Source of the DNA: Geodermatophilus obscurus DSM 43160
GTDB lineage: Bacteria > Actinomycetota > Actinomycetes > Mycobacteriales > Geodermatophilaceae
Direction of reading: 5' to 3'
Assembly: GCF_000025345.1 (NCBI RefSeq)
Contig: NC_013757.1
Coordinates: 744,001 to 808,000 of the forward strand
Length of the DNA: 64,000 nt
Shown: piece by piece, positions 43,134-52,501 of the stretch
Position numbering within the stretch: position 1 is the first letter of the stretch
How the letters are laid out: the number at the start of each line of letters is the position of its first letter
Position numbers and translations under genes: made by a program
The notes under the pieces: generated by a model
Told to the model about the DNA's origin: nothing
Database searches by the model: none
What the model saw: only the letters and a program-made list of their open reading frames with translations

Positions 43134-44471
43134 TTATACCCCTTGACCGCCTTCTGCCTGGTCCTCCGAGGTTGCGGCATCTGCCTGCCTACGGAAGCCG
43201 TCCAACAGCCAATCGACATCAGGGTCATCTAGGCCGACGCGTCCTACATACCGGACGAATCGGTTGAGAAGCGCCTGGGCATACGGAGGATTGAGGGATG
43301 CAACCACCTTGAGCGTCGACAGTCGTTCAAACGGCGGCGCCTCGATGTACTGAAGGTCGACCAGTAAATCCGGAATCTCCAAGAAGGCGGGCAAGTGAAA
43401 GTATCGGTCGTTCGACCCCCTCAGGATATCCCGGCATTGCGCCAGCAGGCTCTTTGCCAGGGCCTGCACCCGCTTCCGCTCGGTACTGCGCTCAGCGCTG
43501 AACCCGCCCCTTGGTGCTACCTCCCTATCCACGGCGCGGGCAGCGCGATCCGCATCTTGCCACTCCATGAACAGGGGCATATCAAAGAGGGGGCGCGCTG
43601 TTGCTAGCAGGAGGCGTTCAGCTTTCGCCGCCCCGTCCTTGCGGACGACTAGGTCGCAGGCCGGTGTCAGGAGGACGGACCAAGTTCCGTCGGTGCCTTG
43701 GACGAGATCTCCGGTCGTATGTTCAGCCGTTAGTGGCGGCAAGACATACATCTGGCTGGGGTGCCACCGACTGTGCTTAGGGAAGGCGTCGCCTAGAGCG
43801 CCGCGGAGATCCGTTGTAACACCGTGCTCAAGGGACTTGGCAAGGCGCCCCACCAGCAGGTTGGCAAGTTGATCCCGCGGCGCGTCGCCGTACGATTTCC
43901 ATTTTGGCCCGACGTGGTCCCAGAGGTACTGGCGCATCACCTCACGAACGTGATCGCCGAGAGCTCGTACCGCGGTTGGTGCGCCGCTAGCGAAAGCCGT
44001 GGCCACGGCGTCGGCGGCGGCCTGACTGCCCTCAGCCTTGCTGACGACTTGGACGAGGGGTGGCTCTTGCTGATCCTCAACCCGTCCTTCCACGGCAGTG
44101 AAGAACACGACCGGGAGGAAGCGCAACCCTTTCAGCCGCTCGAAGACACGCACGCCGCGGTCCTCGTCAAGAACGCCGTTGCCCGCGGGGTCCTCCTCGC
44201 GGACGTCTAGCACTACGACGTCGACGGTGCCGGCTGAGAGCAGGTTCATGCCCTCTGAAAAGGACGCAACGGGCACGACCTCAGGCGGATTGCCGTCTGG
44301 TGCGCGGACTCGCGACCGGATCTCGGAGACCGTGTCGCTCAGATATTCCGGGTCATCGTCGACGACAAGAACAATCCACGGTGGAACAGGTGCAGGTAGC
44401 TCGACCTGCCCCAATTCATGCTCCGAGGAGGTGGTATCGGCCTCGCCTTCGGTGGACGACGCTTGGGTCAC
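43134..44471 (-). CDS. response-regulator protein with large C-terminal domain
   Basis: 445 residues from a GTG at 44471, in a GTGA overlap with the kinase gene upstream. The receiver (~31-170) is complete: D-D-D at 38-40, phosphoacceptor D89 in VVVLDVREED, the Thr in VVFFTAVEGR, and the Lys in VVSKAEG. The remaining ~270 residues are not a known output domain. They have a helical part (VRALGDHVREVMRQYLWDHV) and a beta part with VLLTPACDLVVRKDG, resembling strands of small effector folds; no HTH is visible. A receiver joined to a non-DNA-binding domain, in a defence island, suggests control of an effector rather than transcription. Confidence 0.75.
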   Translation of the reverse strand: MTQASSTEGEADTTSSEHELGQVELPAPVPPWIVLVVDDDPEYLSDTVSEIRSRVRAPDGNPPEVVPVASFSEGMNLLSAGTVDVVVLDVREEDPAGNGVLDEDRGVRVFERLKGLRFLPVVFFTAVEGRVEDQQEPPLVQVVSKAEGSQAAADAVATAFASGAPTAVRALGDHVREVMRQYLWDHVGPKWKSYGDAPRDQLANLLVGRLAKSLEHGVTTDLRGALGDAFPKHSRWHPSQMYVLPPLTAEHTTGDLVQGTDGTWSVLLTPACDLVVRKDGAAKAERLLLATARPLFDMPLFMEWQDADRAARAVDREVAPRGGFSAERSTERKRVQALAKSLLAQCRDILRGSNDRYFHLPAFLEIPDLLVDLQYIEAPPFERLSTLKVVASLNPPYAQALLNRFVRYVGRVGLDDPDVDWLLDGFRRQADAATSEDQAEGGQGV

Positions 44472-46636
44472 GCCCGCCTCCGAAACGTCGCGCGGAATGT
44501 GGCTCCTCCGAGCTCGCTGTCGAGGAGGGCTAGGTCGCCGTCGTAGTAATCCTGGAGAAGTTCCCCCACGATGGCGAGGCCTAGCCCGGTTCCCTCGGGC
44601 TTTGTAGTGAAGTACGGTTCAAAGATGAGGTCACGGAGCGCTTCGGGCACTCCGGGTCCAGTGTCGCTGACAGTGATCGCGACTTGCCCCTCCTGCGGCT
44701 TAAATACCGTGACGCGTACTGCTCTCCGCTCCTTTGGAGCCTGGGCTACCCAGTAGAGGGCGTTGTCTACAAGGTTGACGACCACGTCTTGGATCTCTAC
44801 GGGATCAATAGTGACCCTACTTCCGGGACCCTCAACGGTGATGGTGGCGCCGACCTTTTGAGCTCGATGTTCGAGGACGCTTAAACTTTCCCGAATCGCT
44901 TCTTCGAGAACTAGCTCCTTGGGGCGACCGCGTCGCCGTCCACCGAACGGTGCAATGCGTCTGAAGATCGTGGCGAGTGCGTCTGCTTGTGTGGAGATGG
45001 AACGCACTGCCACGCCAAGGTTCGCATCTCGCTCTTGGGTCGAAGGTTGAGTCAGGGCGCGATCCACGGTTCGGATCCTGTTGCGGATCAGACCAACGGC
45101 ATGCTGGCCCTGATGTATGACGTCGTCCACTAGGCGGCCGAGGGTCGCGAGGCGAGTGTACCGGGCCAATACCTCTTTGACCTTGGAGATATTCTCGTCG
45201 ATCTGGCTTTCACGTCTAGCGACCAGTGCCAGGAGCTCGGAGTCCTCCCCATGCCGCTCTCTGACGGCTGCTGCGAGGTCGGTTATCCGAAGGTCCTCGA
45301 AGAGGCGTGTCCCCTGCTTCTCCGGGTCCGGTTTTGTCTGCGACCGCCGGAAAGCGAAGCGACGCTGTTCCAGCTCATTTATGACATCAACAACGGCGCC
45401 GACCAGCGCATCATAGGCAGGCCCTTCAATCAACCCCTCCCTATTGGTCTGGTCGCGCAAGCCGGGGTTCTCTTCATGTGTGATAAAGACTTCCCCAACG
45501 ACTTGATTGTTGCTAACCCGCAAACTGGGATTATTGATGCGCCGCTTGTCCAGGCCGAGCCAGTCATCACCGGGCTCTCCGAAGGGTAGGACTCTAAAGC
45601 CATCTCGGTACACGCTGACGCCGCTTGCGTCGTCAAGTAGCCGACCGAACTCCCTCGGCGTCAAATCGGTGCCTGCCTGTCGTGTCATCGCCTCTCTGTC
45701 TCGATCCCAGACACGCACCTCCATCGAGAAGGGGCCGCAGGGGATTGAGCCCCCCGAGGGAAACCATGCGGGCGCTGCTGCGCCAAGGTCCCGCTTCACC
45801 GCATGCTCGACTTCAGCGACAGTAACGAGGATGTCCGCGATGCCGGCCGAGTCCACTGTCGCGATTAGCTTGTAAGGTGCGCGCTCCAGCTCCGCGGGCG
45901 AGGTGACGGGGCCCGTAAGCTCACCCCACTCTGCGGGAGCTTCTTCAAGGACTAAAGCGATAGCGAAGTCCTGATGGGTGCCGGGTACGCGCATGGAAAC
46001 GAGACGAGAAAGGTCGCGCCTGAGGTCGTAGGCGTCCTGCTGGGTCCACGTGCTCGTCAGCTGCGACAGCTCGATCAAGGTGCCGTGATCTGAAGGTACC
46101 TCGCCCGCGGCAGACCAGATGTTCGCGGCGTGGCCTGCGGTAGAAATGGCTTGCGGTCGCCTAGACCACCAGCCGACACGGATTTCGTCCAAGTACTTGT
46201 CGGGGTCTCGAAAGTCGTTCCAGTCAAGCTCGAGCGCTACCTCGACGTCTTCTCCTGCGCGGCGACTAACGAGCAACATATGGTCTGCGAGGCGTGCTGC
46301 TGCGAATCGTCCGATGCCCTTCTCCCCGAGGACACGGCGCCCTCGCCGCTCTGAACGGCGCTGGCGGGCACGGTGAGGTGTAGCAACTTCGAGCCAAGTG
46401 CCTCGCACGGTATCGGCCGTCATCCCGTGGCCGTCGTCCAGCACTTGCAGGCAGCCTGTTCCCTCGCGAAGTGGGCCTATAAGGCGGACCACCACTCGGT
46501 CAGCGTCTGCGTCATACGCATTCTTGACGAGTTCCATTACCGCGACGCGCTCGCTGCTGATTAGCTCCGTGCCAATGGTGTGCAGTAGGCGCGCTCGAGG
46601 TCTTAGCGCGCCCGTACTGCGTGCATCGTCCGGCAC
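44468..46636 (-). CDS. dual-GHKL ATPase: Hsp90/MORC-like plus histidine-kinase-like
   Basis: 722 residues from the GTG at 46636, which has GGAGGAG 4-5 bp upstream; the long frame before it is non-coding. The N-terminal GHKL domain has ELVKNAYDADADRVVV (N box), LDDGHGM (G1) and GEKGIGRFAAARLADHM (G2). About 300 middle residues include a segment found in Hsp90-like sensors (NREGLIEGPAYDALVGAVVD). The C-terminal ~220 residues are a histidine kinase: LGRLVDDVIHQGQHAV with a candidate phospho-His, NLVDNALYWV, DTGPGV and EGTGLGLAI. It pairs with the downstream receiver protein. Two nucleotide-binding switches in one kinase imply that the first domain senses and gates the second. No membrane segment. 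Confidence 0.85.
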   Translation of the reverse strand: MPDDARSTGALRPRARLLHTIGTELISSERVAVMELVKNAYDADADRVVVRLIGPLREGTGCLQVLDDGHGMTADTVRGTWLEVATPHRARQRRSERRGRRVLGEKGIGRFAAARLADHMLLVSRRAGEDVEVALELDWNDFRDPDKYLDEIRVGWWSRRPQAISTAGHAANIWSAAGEVPSDHGTLIELSQLTSTWTQQDAYDLRRDLSRLVSMRVPGTHQDFAIALVLEEAPAEWGELTGPVTSPAELERAPYKLIATVDSAGIADILVTVAEVEHAVKRDLGAAAPAWFPSGGSIPCGPFSMEVRVWDRDREAMTRQAGTDLTPREFGRLLDDASGVSVYRDGFRVLPFGEPGDDWLGLDKRRINNPSLRVSNNQVVGEVFITHEENPGLRDQTNREGLIEGPAYDALVGAVVDVINELEQRRFAFRRSQTKPDPEKQGTRLFEDLRITDLAAAVRERHGEDSELLALVARRESQIDENISKVKEVLARYTRLATLGRLVDDVIHQGQHAVGLIRNRIRTVDRALTQPSTQERDANLGVAVRSISTQADALATIFRRIAPFGGRRRGRPKELVLEEAIRESLSVLEHRAQKVGATITVEGPGSRVTIDPVEIQDVVVNLVDNALYWVAQAPKERRAVRVTVFKPQEGQVAITVSDTGPGVPEALRDLIFEPYFTTKPEGTGLGLAIVGELLQDYYDGDLALLDSELGGATFRATFRRRA

Positions 46637-47225
46637 GGCTCCTCCATCCCTGCAGTGACCTCCGAATCCTACGCGCAGCATTCGCTTCGGCCGTGGCGTA
46701 GGGGGGCGTGCCGCTGACCTGTTGCGCTTGTCGCAGCTTTCGCGCTTGCGGTCGAGGGATGCCCGGCGGGCGGGGCCATCAGGCGGGGGGTATGGGGCCG
46801 TCCGACCTGGGGGGCGGCGCGGCGGTCGCTTCGGCCGTGGAGCCTGGTCGGCACGGTGATGAGACGCCCCTCGAGCGGGGCCTGATACCGGACCGAGCCG
46901 CTGATAGCGGTTCGCTCGCCAGAACTTACTGCAAATCGTGAGTCCAGTACGACGCCGATGGCGACGCAGCAGCTCGATTGCCCAGCCGGGTACTCCAAGC
47001 ACGCGGATGCCGGCGGTCGACTTGGGTCGGCTAACCGGTCGTCTGCCCAAGACGCTTCTCGAACCCCGGCGGCCACCTCGCACCCCGGCTGAAGTTCGCC
47101 AGAGTCGCCTGTCGATGCCGGCGATGCTGTGCCAGTGATCCAGTAGTTCATCAATGGCTCGCCGCACATGAACACGGGCCGAAGTCAGGCGGGCCTGCGC
47201 TGATGAGGATTATGCTGGGTCGCGC
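46637..47225. other. ~590 bp between the kinase operon and the small gene at 47226
   Basis: Holds the promoter of the kinase-receiver operon. Frames here are low-complexity and carry no motifs. Confidence 0.4.
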
Positions 47226-47510
47226 ATGAACTACGCCGACTACTTGCGCGAGATCGATAGAGGCGCCGCCGCAACCGACGGCAAGGTCGTCTCCTTGGCT
47301 GGCGGCTACTTCGGGGTGCAGTTCCCTGCCGACGGCGCGTACGTCGTCCTGGCCTTGGACTTGGACGGCGACCAGGGATGGCTGGCCTGGGCCGAGGATG
47401 GAGACGGTGAGCGCTGCTGCGACGCGGCTGAGGAGGTTATTGGCCACTGCCCGCTCGAGCAGCTCCGCAACCGCGCCTTCGTGGCGCTGGCCGAACACGT
47501 CCATCGGTAG
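47226..47510 (+). CDS. small acidic hypothetical protein
   Basis: 94 residues from the ATG at 47226. Mixed alpha/beta (NYADYLREIDRGAAATDGKV, then VVLALDLDGDQGWLAWAEDG) with three Cys near the end. It is transcribed towards the big defence operon. Unknown function. Confidence 0.55.
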   Translation: MNYADYLREIDRGAAATDGKVVSLAGGYFGVQFPADGAYVVLALDLDGDQGWLAWAEDGDGERCCDAAEEVIGHCPLEQLRNRAFVALAEHVHR

Positions 47511-47763
47511 CTCGACCGGCAGCTCATGCAGGCCCTGCGACGTCACGCGCGGCGGAGCAGCCCTCGTACGAGCCGGTCCGATGACGGACACCCGCTCATG
47601 GCGCTGCTGGCGGTGTTCGTCGCAGGCTTGGGCGCCCGCCATTCCGTGTGTCGTCGGCTACGTCTCGTGCGTGGGACGTACAGCTGAGAGTCGCCCATCA
47701 ACGGTCGCGATGTTGATCCTGTCCGCGCTGAAGCGCACTAGGTCCCCGCCCCTGGGCACCGGA

Positions 47764-50454
47764 TCATGCGTCGAACGGCTCGCCGAGCAGCTCGTCGCCG
47801 CCGATCTCGAGGTAGCAGATGTCGTTGTCCGGGTCGGCGAGGACGCGGAGGACGTCGCCCACCTGTGCGTTGTGACGGTTGAGGAATACGTTGTAGCCCC
47901 AGTTGAAGTTGTCTGCGAACCGCAGGGAGCCGGCCGGTTGGCCGTCGTCTATGTCCACGGCAGCGAGCGTGCGGTGCGCCAGAGCGTCTTTGCCCCAGTC
48001 GAACGCCATGACGCCGGAGTACAGAAACGACGGTGTGATCCGCCGCGCCGTCCACGGCCGCCCGGACGGGGTCACGCCGATGATCTTCGTCCGATCGACC
48101 GCCCGCCGGGCAGCGCGGGCCTGCTCCTGCAGCTCTGCGACCACCTCGGCGGGCACGTCGGCGCCGCGCAGACCCCAGACGTTGTGCCCGAACCGCTTGA
48201 GGCATTCCGCGTACGTGGTCCATACCGTCACGGTGGCGCGCTTCATTCCGATCTCGTCGCAGGCGGCGAGCAGGCTGAGCCGGTCCATCGCCTGGTGCGG
48301 CTGCCCGCGAAGGACGGCGACCAGCGCCTGCTTCTCCTCACCCAGCGAGTCGACGTCGATGGGGTCGGTCGTCTCGATGCGCCCGTCCGGGAGCGGGCGG
48401 AAGGCCGGGTGGCTGGCGTAGAACGCGGCGAGCTGGGCCGGCGCGGGCGCGGCTAGATCGGCGTACTGGGGATCCGCGGCACGGAACGCGAAGTCCCGCT
48501 CGATGCCTTCAAGCAGGTCGTCCAGCGACTGGGGGCTGATCACGGCGAGGATGCGCAGACTCGTGTTGACGAGGCGGTTCCTGCCGGCCGGGTGGTCGGT
48601 CCAGAACGAGTGCTCGTCGATCCAGTGCACAGACGCGTCGACGCGCAGGGTTGCTTCAACGGTGTCGTGCGGCACCGGCTCGTCCGTCCCACGCGCGAGA
48701 CGGCGCGTGACGGAGGCCACCGATGCGATGCCGTGCGCGTTCGACACCGCCCGGGCCGCTCCTGTCACCATGGCCGCTGCTCGAAGCTGATCGGCCCGTC
48801 CGAGGAGGCCGTCGCGCTCGCCGATGTCGACGGTTCTGCCCGTCAGGCCGACGGCGGCCCGGAACGCGTCAGCCGTCCAGCAGGGGAGCGACGTCAGGCC
48901 GGCGGCGGCGAGAGCGGCCGTCAGATCCTCTGCGCTGCACGGGAGCGCCCAATCGAGCAGCTCAAGCGCCTGGTCGACGGCGGGCGCGTGCACGGGCGCC
49001 GATGGAAGGTGCGCCTGGGCCTTGGACTGGACCTGCCGCACGCGTTCACGAGTGACCCCCAGGGTCCGGCCGACCTCGTCGAGGGTCTGCGGGTCAGCGC
49101 CTGCCAAGCCGTAGCGGGACCCGAGCGCCTCCAGCCACTTGTCGGCGCTCTTTCCTAACGCCGCCCGGAGGACACTCTCCGCCTCCTCTTCGAGGGTGAA
49201 CCCCTTCAGCCAATGGAGGATGTGTTCGGCGTCCTCGACCGTCCGACGCAGCCGAGTCAAGTCGGGCGGTCCCGCGTCCTCGAAGAGGTCGCCGAGGCTG
49301 GCCGCGCGGCCCAGGAGAGGCCGAAAGCGCGGGTCGTCCGCAGTGACCGCGTCCTCCCATGGCGGCCGATCGGGCAGCTGCAGGGGCTGAGCGCCGGAGG
49401 AGCCGGGTGACTCGTTGGGTGAGGCCGCGACAGTGACTGCTGCCTCGGCGGCGACGAGCAGGTCGAGAAAGCTCACGACGCCGAAGTGCCTAAGCGACAG
49501 GACGTCGTCGACGGTCGCCGTGAGGAGAAACTCTAGGAGGCCGCGCGCGCCGAACTCCCGGCGGATCACGTTCCGTGTCCTCGTGCGGAGTAGCGGCTCA
49601 ATGGCGCGGGAGAACGTCGCGGGGTCCAGCGCCTGAAGGACGGGCGCGGCGCTGCCCATGGCCGGTTGGGAGCCGACCCCCGACGCGACGAGATCCCACA
49701 GTGCCGCGCCGAGCCGGGCGGCCTGAAACGGTTCGTCGACAGGGTGGTCAAACTTCGCGCAGGCTGGCGTGGCTTCGGGAAGGCCCAGTGCCGCGAGCAG
49801 TGCGTCGGTCTGACTACGAGCGGTCGACGACCATTCGGTCAGTACGGCCGGCAGCACAGGCGAGCCTTGCTCGCCCCACGCCCGCGGGGGAGCGCGGTGT
49901 GCCGCTTCCTGCTGTCCCGGTCCGGGCTCCTGTGACCCGACCAGTGCCAAGGAACCTTCGGCGCCCACGACCTGTGCCAGCACGATCTCGACGCCCACGA
50001 GCAGGTCGAATAGGGTGAGGACGCCTAGGCCGGGCAGGTCGAGGAGCTCGGAGACGGTAGAAATCATCAGCAGCTCGTGGACCGACATCGACTGGCTGGT
50101 GCACGCTCGGCGGACGGCGTTGGAGGTACGCAGCCGCCATCCGATCTGCGGGACGAGGGCTTCGAAGTCGTCGGGGTCGACGAGACGCAGTAGCTCACCG
50201 GCCCGGCCCATGGCGGCCGACGCTCCCAGGCCACGGTTGAGCAGACCCCGGACGGCCGCACCGAACAGGACTTGGTCTACCGGCTCAACAAGAGGGTGCG
50301 TGAACACAGCGTCGGCGCTGGCGGCTGGGTTTATCCCGAGGGATTCCAGCAGCGGTCTATGCAGCCCCGTGTCCGCCGCGCGCTCCCGGACGGCAGCCGG
50401 CAGGACCGGGGTGCCGGGTTCGCCCCATGCCGGGAAGCTCGCGCTGTCAGGCAT
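47764..50454 (-). CDS. large sigma-region-4-like protein of the Z1 operon
   Basis: 896 residues. The N-terminal half holds two copies of a ~150-residue unit. Each starts W-G-E-x-G-(T/S)-P-V-L-P-A (residues 10 and 193) and ends in a segment like an RNA polymerase alpha C-terminal domain (TVSELLDLPGLGVLTLFDLL; TVDDVLSLRHFGVVSFLDLL). At 457-482 is a sigma-factor region 4 helix-turn-helix: LDEVGRTLGVTRERVRQVQS. The rest is helical, possibly further winged modules, ending in a beta domain (DICYLEIGGDELLGE). It overlaps the AIPR gene by 8 bp, so it belongs to the operon. It may sense DNA or recruit polymerase. No catalytic motif is visible. Confidence 0.7.
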   Translation of the reverse strand: MPDSASFPAWGEPGTPVLPAAVRERAADTGLHRPLLESLGINPAASADAVFTHPLVEPVDQVLFGAAVRGLLNRGLGASAAMGRAGELLRLVDPDDFEALVPQIGWRLRTSNAVRRACTSQSMSVHELLMISTVSELLDLPGLGVLTLFDLLVGVEIVLAQVVGAEGSLALVGSQEPGPGQQEAAHRAPPRAWGEQGSPVLPAVLTEWSSTARSQTDALLAALGLPEATPACAKFDHPVDEPFQAARLGAALWDLVASGVGSQPAMGSAAPVLQALDPATFSRAIEPLLRTRTRNVIRREFGARGLLEFLLTATVDDVLSLRHFGVVSFLDLLVAAEAAVTVAASPNESPGSSGAQPLQLPDRPPWEDAVTADDPRFRPLLGRAASLGDLFEDAGPPDLTRLRRTVEDAEHILHWLKGFTLEEEAESVLRAALGKSADKWLEALGSRYGLAGADPQTLDEVGRTLGVTRERVRQVQSKAQAHLPSAPVHAPAVDQALELLDWALPCSAEDLTAALAAAGLTSLPCWTADAFRAAVGLTGRTVDIGERDGLLGRADQLRAAAMVTGAARAVSNAHGIASVASVTRRLARGTDEPVPHDTVEATLRVDASVHWIDEHSFWTDHPAGRNRLVNTSLRILAVISPQSLDDLLEGIERDFAFRAADPQYADLAAPAPAQLAAFYASHPAFRPLPDGRIETTDPIDVDSLGEEKQALVAVLRGQPHQAMDRLSLLAACDEIGMKRATVTVWTTYAECLKRFGHNVWGLRGADVPAEVVAELQEQARAARRAVDRTKIIGVTPSGRPWTARRITPSFLYSGVMAFDWGKDALAHRTLAAVDIDDGQPAGSLRFADNFNWGYNVFLNRHNAQVGDVLRVLADPDNDICYLEIGGDELLGEPFDA

Positions 50455-52501
50455 CGGGGAGGTTCTCCACGGGGATTGCCGGGCGAAAGCCGAGCCTCAA
50501 CGCCTCTTTGAGCAGTGCGATGCCTTGGACGGCCTGCTTCTGTGTCGGGGCTGTCTTGCGTTCGCACCGCTGCCCGAGGCTGAAGGCCAATCCTCGCTGC
50601 CACGGCTGCAGGCTTCCTGTCTCCTTCGCCCAGTGCGCGGTTTCGAACCACGTCTGCGCCGGGACCGCAGCCGCGGCGGCGACGGCGGGATCGGTGGGCG
50701 CGGCGGTTTCCGGGAGCGCCGCTCCCTGGCGCCGGCTTGCCCGCAGGTCGAGCAGCTCGGCGGCGAGGGCGGTGGGGACCGTCCAGGGCAGCGCCTCGAC
50801 GCGGGTCCAGGATTCCGGCCGCTTGCACCACTCGCCGATGTTGGCGGCGCGCGGGGGGTTGGTGATCGATCGCTGGACCGGTTCGCACAGTTGCGAGATC
50901 GCGGCCTCTAGAGCGGGCGTGAGGGACTGTGTCCGCCAGATTCCATCCAGATCGATCCGCTGGCTCGTCGCGTTGACGAGCATGGCGATCGTGAACGTGA
51001 CGATGTTCGCCCGGTACCCGCCGAAGCCTTTGGCGGACACGAGCCGCTCGGTCTCCTTGAACAGGATGGCCTTCGCGATCGTGCGCCGGAAGTAGGTCTC
51101 GTCGACGGCGGGCCGGCCGTTGGTCGCGAGCCGGATCATGAACTCGCGGAAGTTCTTCTCCGCGCCGCGGCTCACGATGTGCGGCAGTTGGTCCCAGCTC
51201 GCGATGTACTTGGCGAGGTCGGTCTTGGTGAACTTCTGCTTCGTCGGGTTGCTGAGCTTCCAGGCCTTGATTCTCGCCGGCGTCCGCTGCCTGGCGAGCT
51301 CGTCGGCGTACTGGCCACGGGCGCGTTCATAGAACCAGTGGGTGTCCTGGCCGTCGCCGGTGGCGCTCGGCGCCCACACGGCGCGCGACAACTTCTCCAT
51401 GTCGACGTGCAGAGCGTCGTTGGAGGAGAAGTCCGCTGTCGTCACCTTGTTCTGCGTGTTGGAGTACCGGCTGATCGCGGGGACGATCTCGTTGAGCCGG
51501 TCCGGCGAGACGACGGTGACCTTCGCTTGGACGAGCACGTCGGTGACGTCTGCGCCGTCCTTCTGCACGGCGGAGTGGATGGACGCGGTGGTCTGCCCGC
51601 CGTTCACGATTTGCAGGCCGTGCAACTTTCCGATGCCGGTCGCCCCGTCGGCGCCGCGGACGAGGTCGACGTGGCTGGCGGTCGCGGAGATCCCGTTGTT
51701 GTAGGCGAGAAACCGTTCCGGGGTCTTCAGCAGGCTCTCGCGGATCCCGCGGTTCACCGCACCTTTCGTCTGCAGGAAGCTCCGGACGTTGAGCTCGAGC
51801 AGCCGGGTCCCGTACTCGTCGTACAGGTTCGCGAGCACGTTGCCCGGCACGATGGTCAGCAGGACGGAGTAGTCCCGGTCGGTGGCTGGCGTGCTCAGAC
51901 ACGGGAGCGGTGCGCCGAACCGGTCGACGAAGTCCACGACGATGGGTTCGTGGAATGTTCCTGACGTGAGGAGCCGGTGGAGACGGGCGATGTCCCAGAC
52001 CCGGTAGACGTACTCGATCCCGTCGACGGTCGCCGGCGTGACCTTCAGGACCCGCGCTGTCGCGTTGGTGAACAGCAGAAGCCGGACCGTCGTCGCCGCC
52101 TTCAGGGCGCGTTCGAGATCCTGGACCATGTCGAACACCGGGGATGCGTCGTCGACGTCGGTCCGGTACCCGTCGCGGCACTTGTCGATGAACGCCCGGA
52201 GTCGCTTCATGAGCGTCTCGAGCTCCGACAGTGGCAGCGTCGGGTTGTCGACGTCGTGCCGGAAGTGCGTGACGAAGACGTCGATGCGTGTCTCGTCGTC
52301 GGACACGGCGTACCCGCTGACCTCGACCCCGCGGGCGCGGTGGTAGCAGACCAGACCGTCGTCGAGCTCGCCGGCTTCGGTGAGGTGCTCGATCATCCGC
52401 TGGGTGAAGGCGTCCGGCAGCGTTGTGTCCGTTGCCTCGGCGGTCGCGAGTACGTCCTGCACGAGGTCGCGCGAGAAGTCCCTGAGCCCTATCTCCGTCA
52501 C
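50447..52501 (-). CDS. AIPR-family protein (abortive infection phage resistance)
   Basis: 684 residues. The family core is clear: an N-terminal nuclease-like region with DETRIDVFVTHFR, then VRSFLQTKGAVNRGIRESLL, the hallmark F-L-A-Y-N-N-G-I-S, and GLQIVNGGQTTASIHSAVQK followed by ISRYSNTQNKV. AIPR proteins take part in phage exclusion and occur in MutL/Z1 restriction loci. The start overlaps the stop of the PD-(D/E)XK gene (ATGA), giving tight coupling. Confidence 0.88.
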   Translation of the reverse strand: MTEIGLRDFSRDLVQDVLATAEATDTTLPDAFTQRMIEHLTEAGELDDGLVCYHRARGVEVSGYAVSDDETRIDVFVTHFRHDVDNPTLPLSELETLMKRLRAFIDKCRDGYRTDVDDASPVFDMVQDLERALKAATTVRLLLFTNATARVLKVTPATVDGIEYVYRVWDIARLHRLLTSGTFHEPIVVDFVDRFGAPLPCLSTPATDRDYSVLLTIVPGNVLANLYDEYGTRLLELNVRSFLQTKGAVNRGIRESLLKTPERFLAYNNGISATASHVDLVRGADGATGIGKLHGLQIVNGGQTTASIHSAVQKDGADVTDVLVQAKVTVVSPDRLNEIVPAISRYSNTQNKVTTADFSSNDALHVDMEKLSRAVWAPSATGDGQDTHWFYERARGQYADELARQRTPARIKAWKLSNPTKQKFTKTDLAKYIASWDQLPHIVSRGAEKNFREFMIRLATNGRPAVDETYFRRTIAKAILFKETERLVSAKGFGGYRANIVTFTIAMLVNATSQRIDLDGIWRTQSLTPALEAAISQLCEPVQRSITNPPRAANIGEWCKRPESWTRVEALPWTVPTALAAELLDLRASRRQGAALPETAAPTDPAVAAAAAVPAQTWFETAHWAKETGSLQPWQRGLAFSLGQRCERKTAPTQKQAVQGIALLKEALRLGFRPAIPVENLPDA

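Noticed and set aside
43134-44471. Receiver protein as an ordinary DNA-binding response regulator
   Set aside because: No HTH or winged helix can be found in the 270 residues after the receiver.
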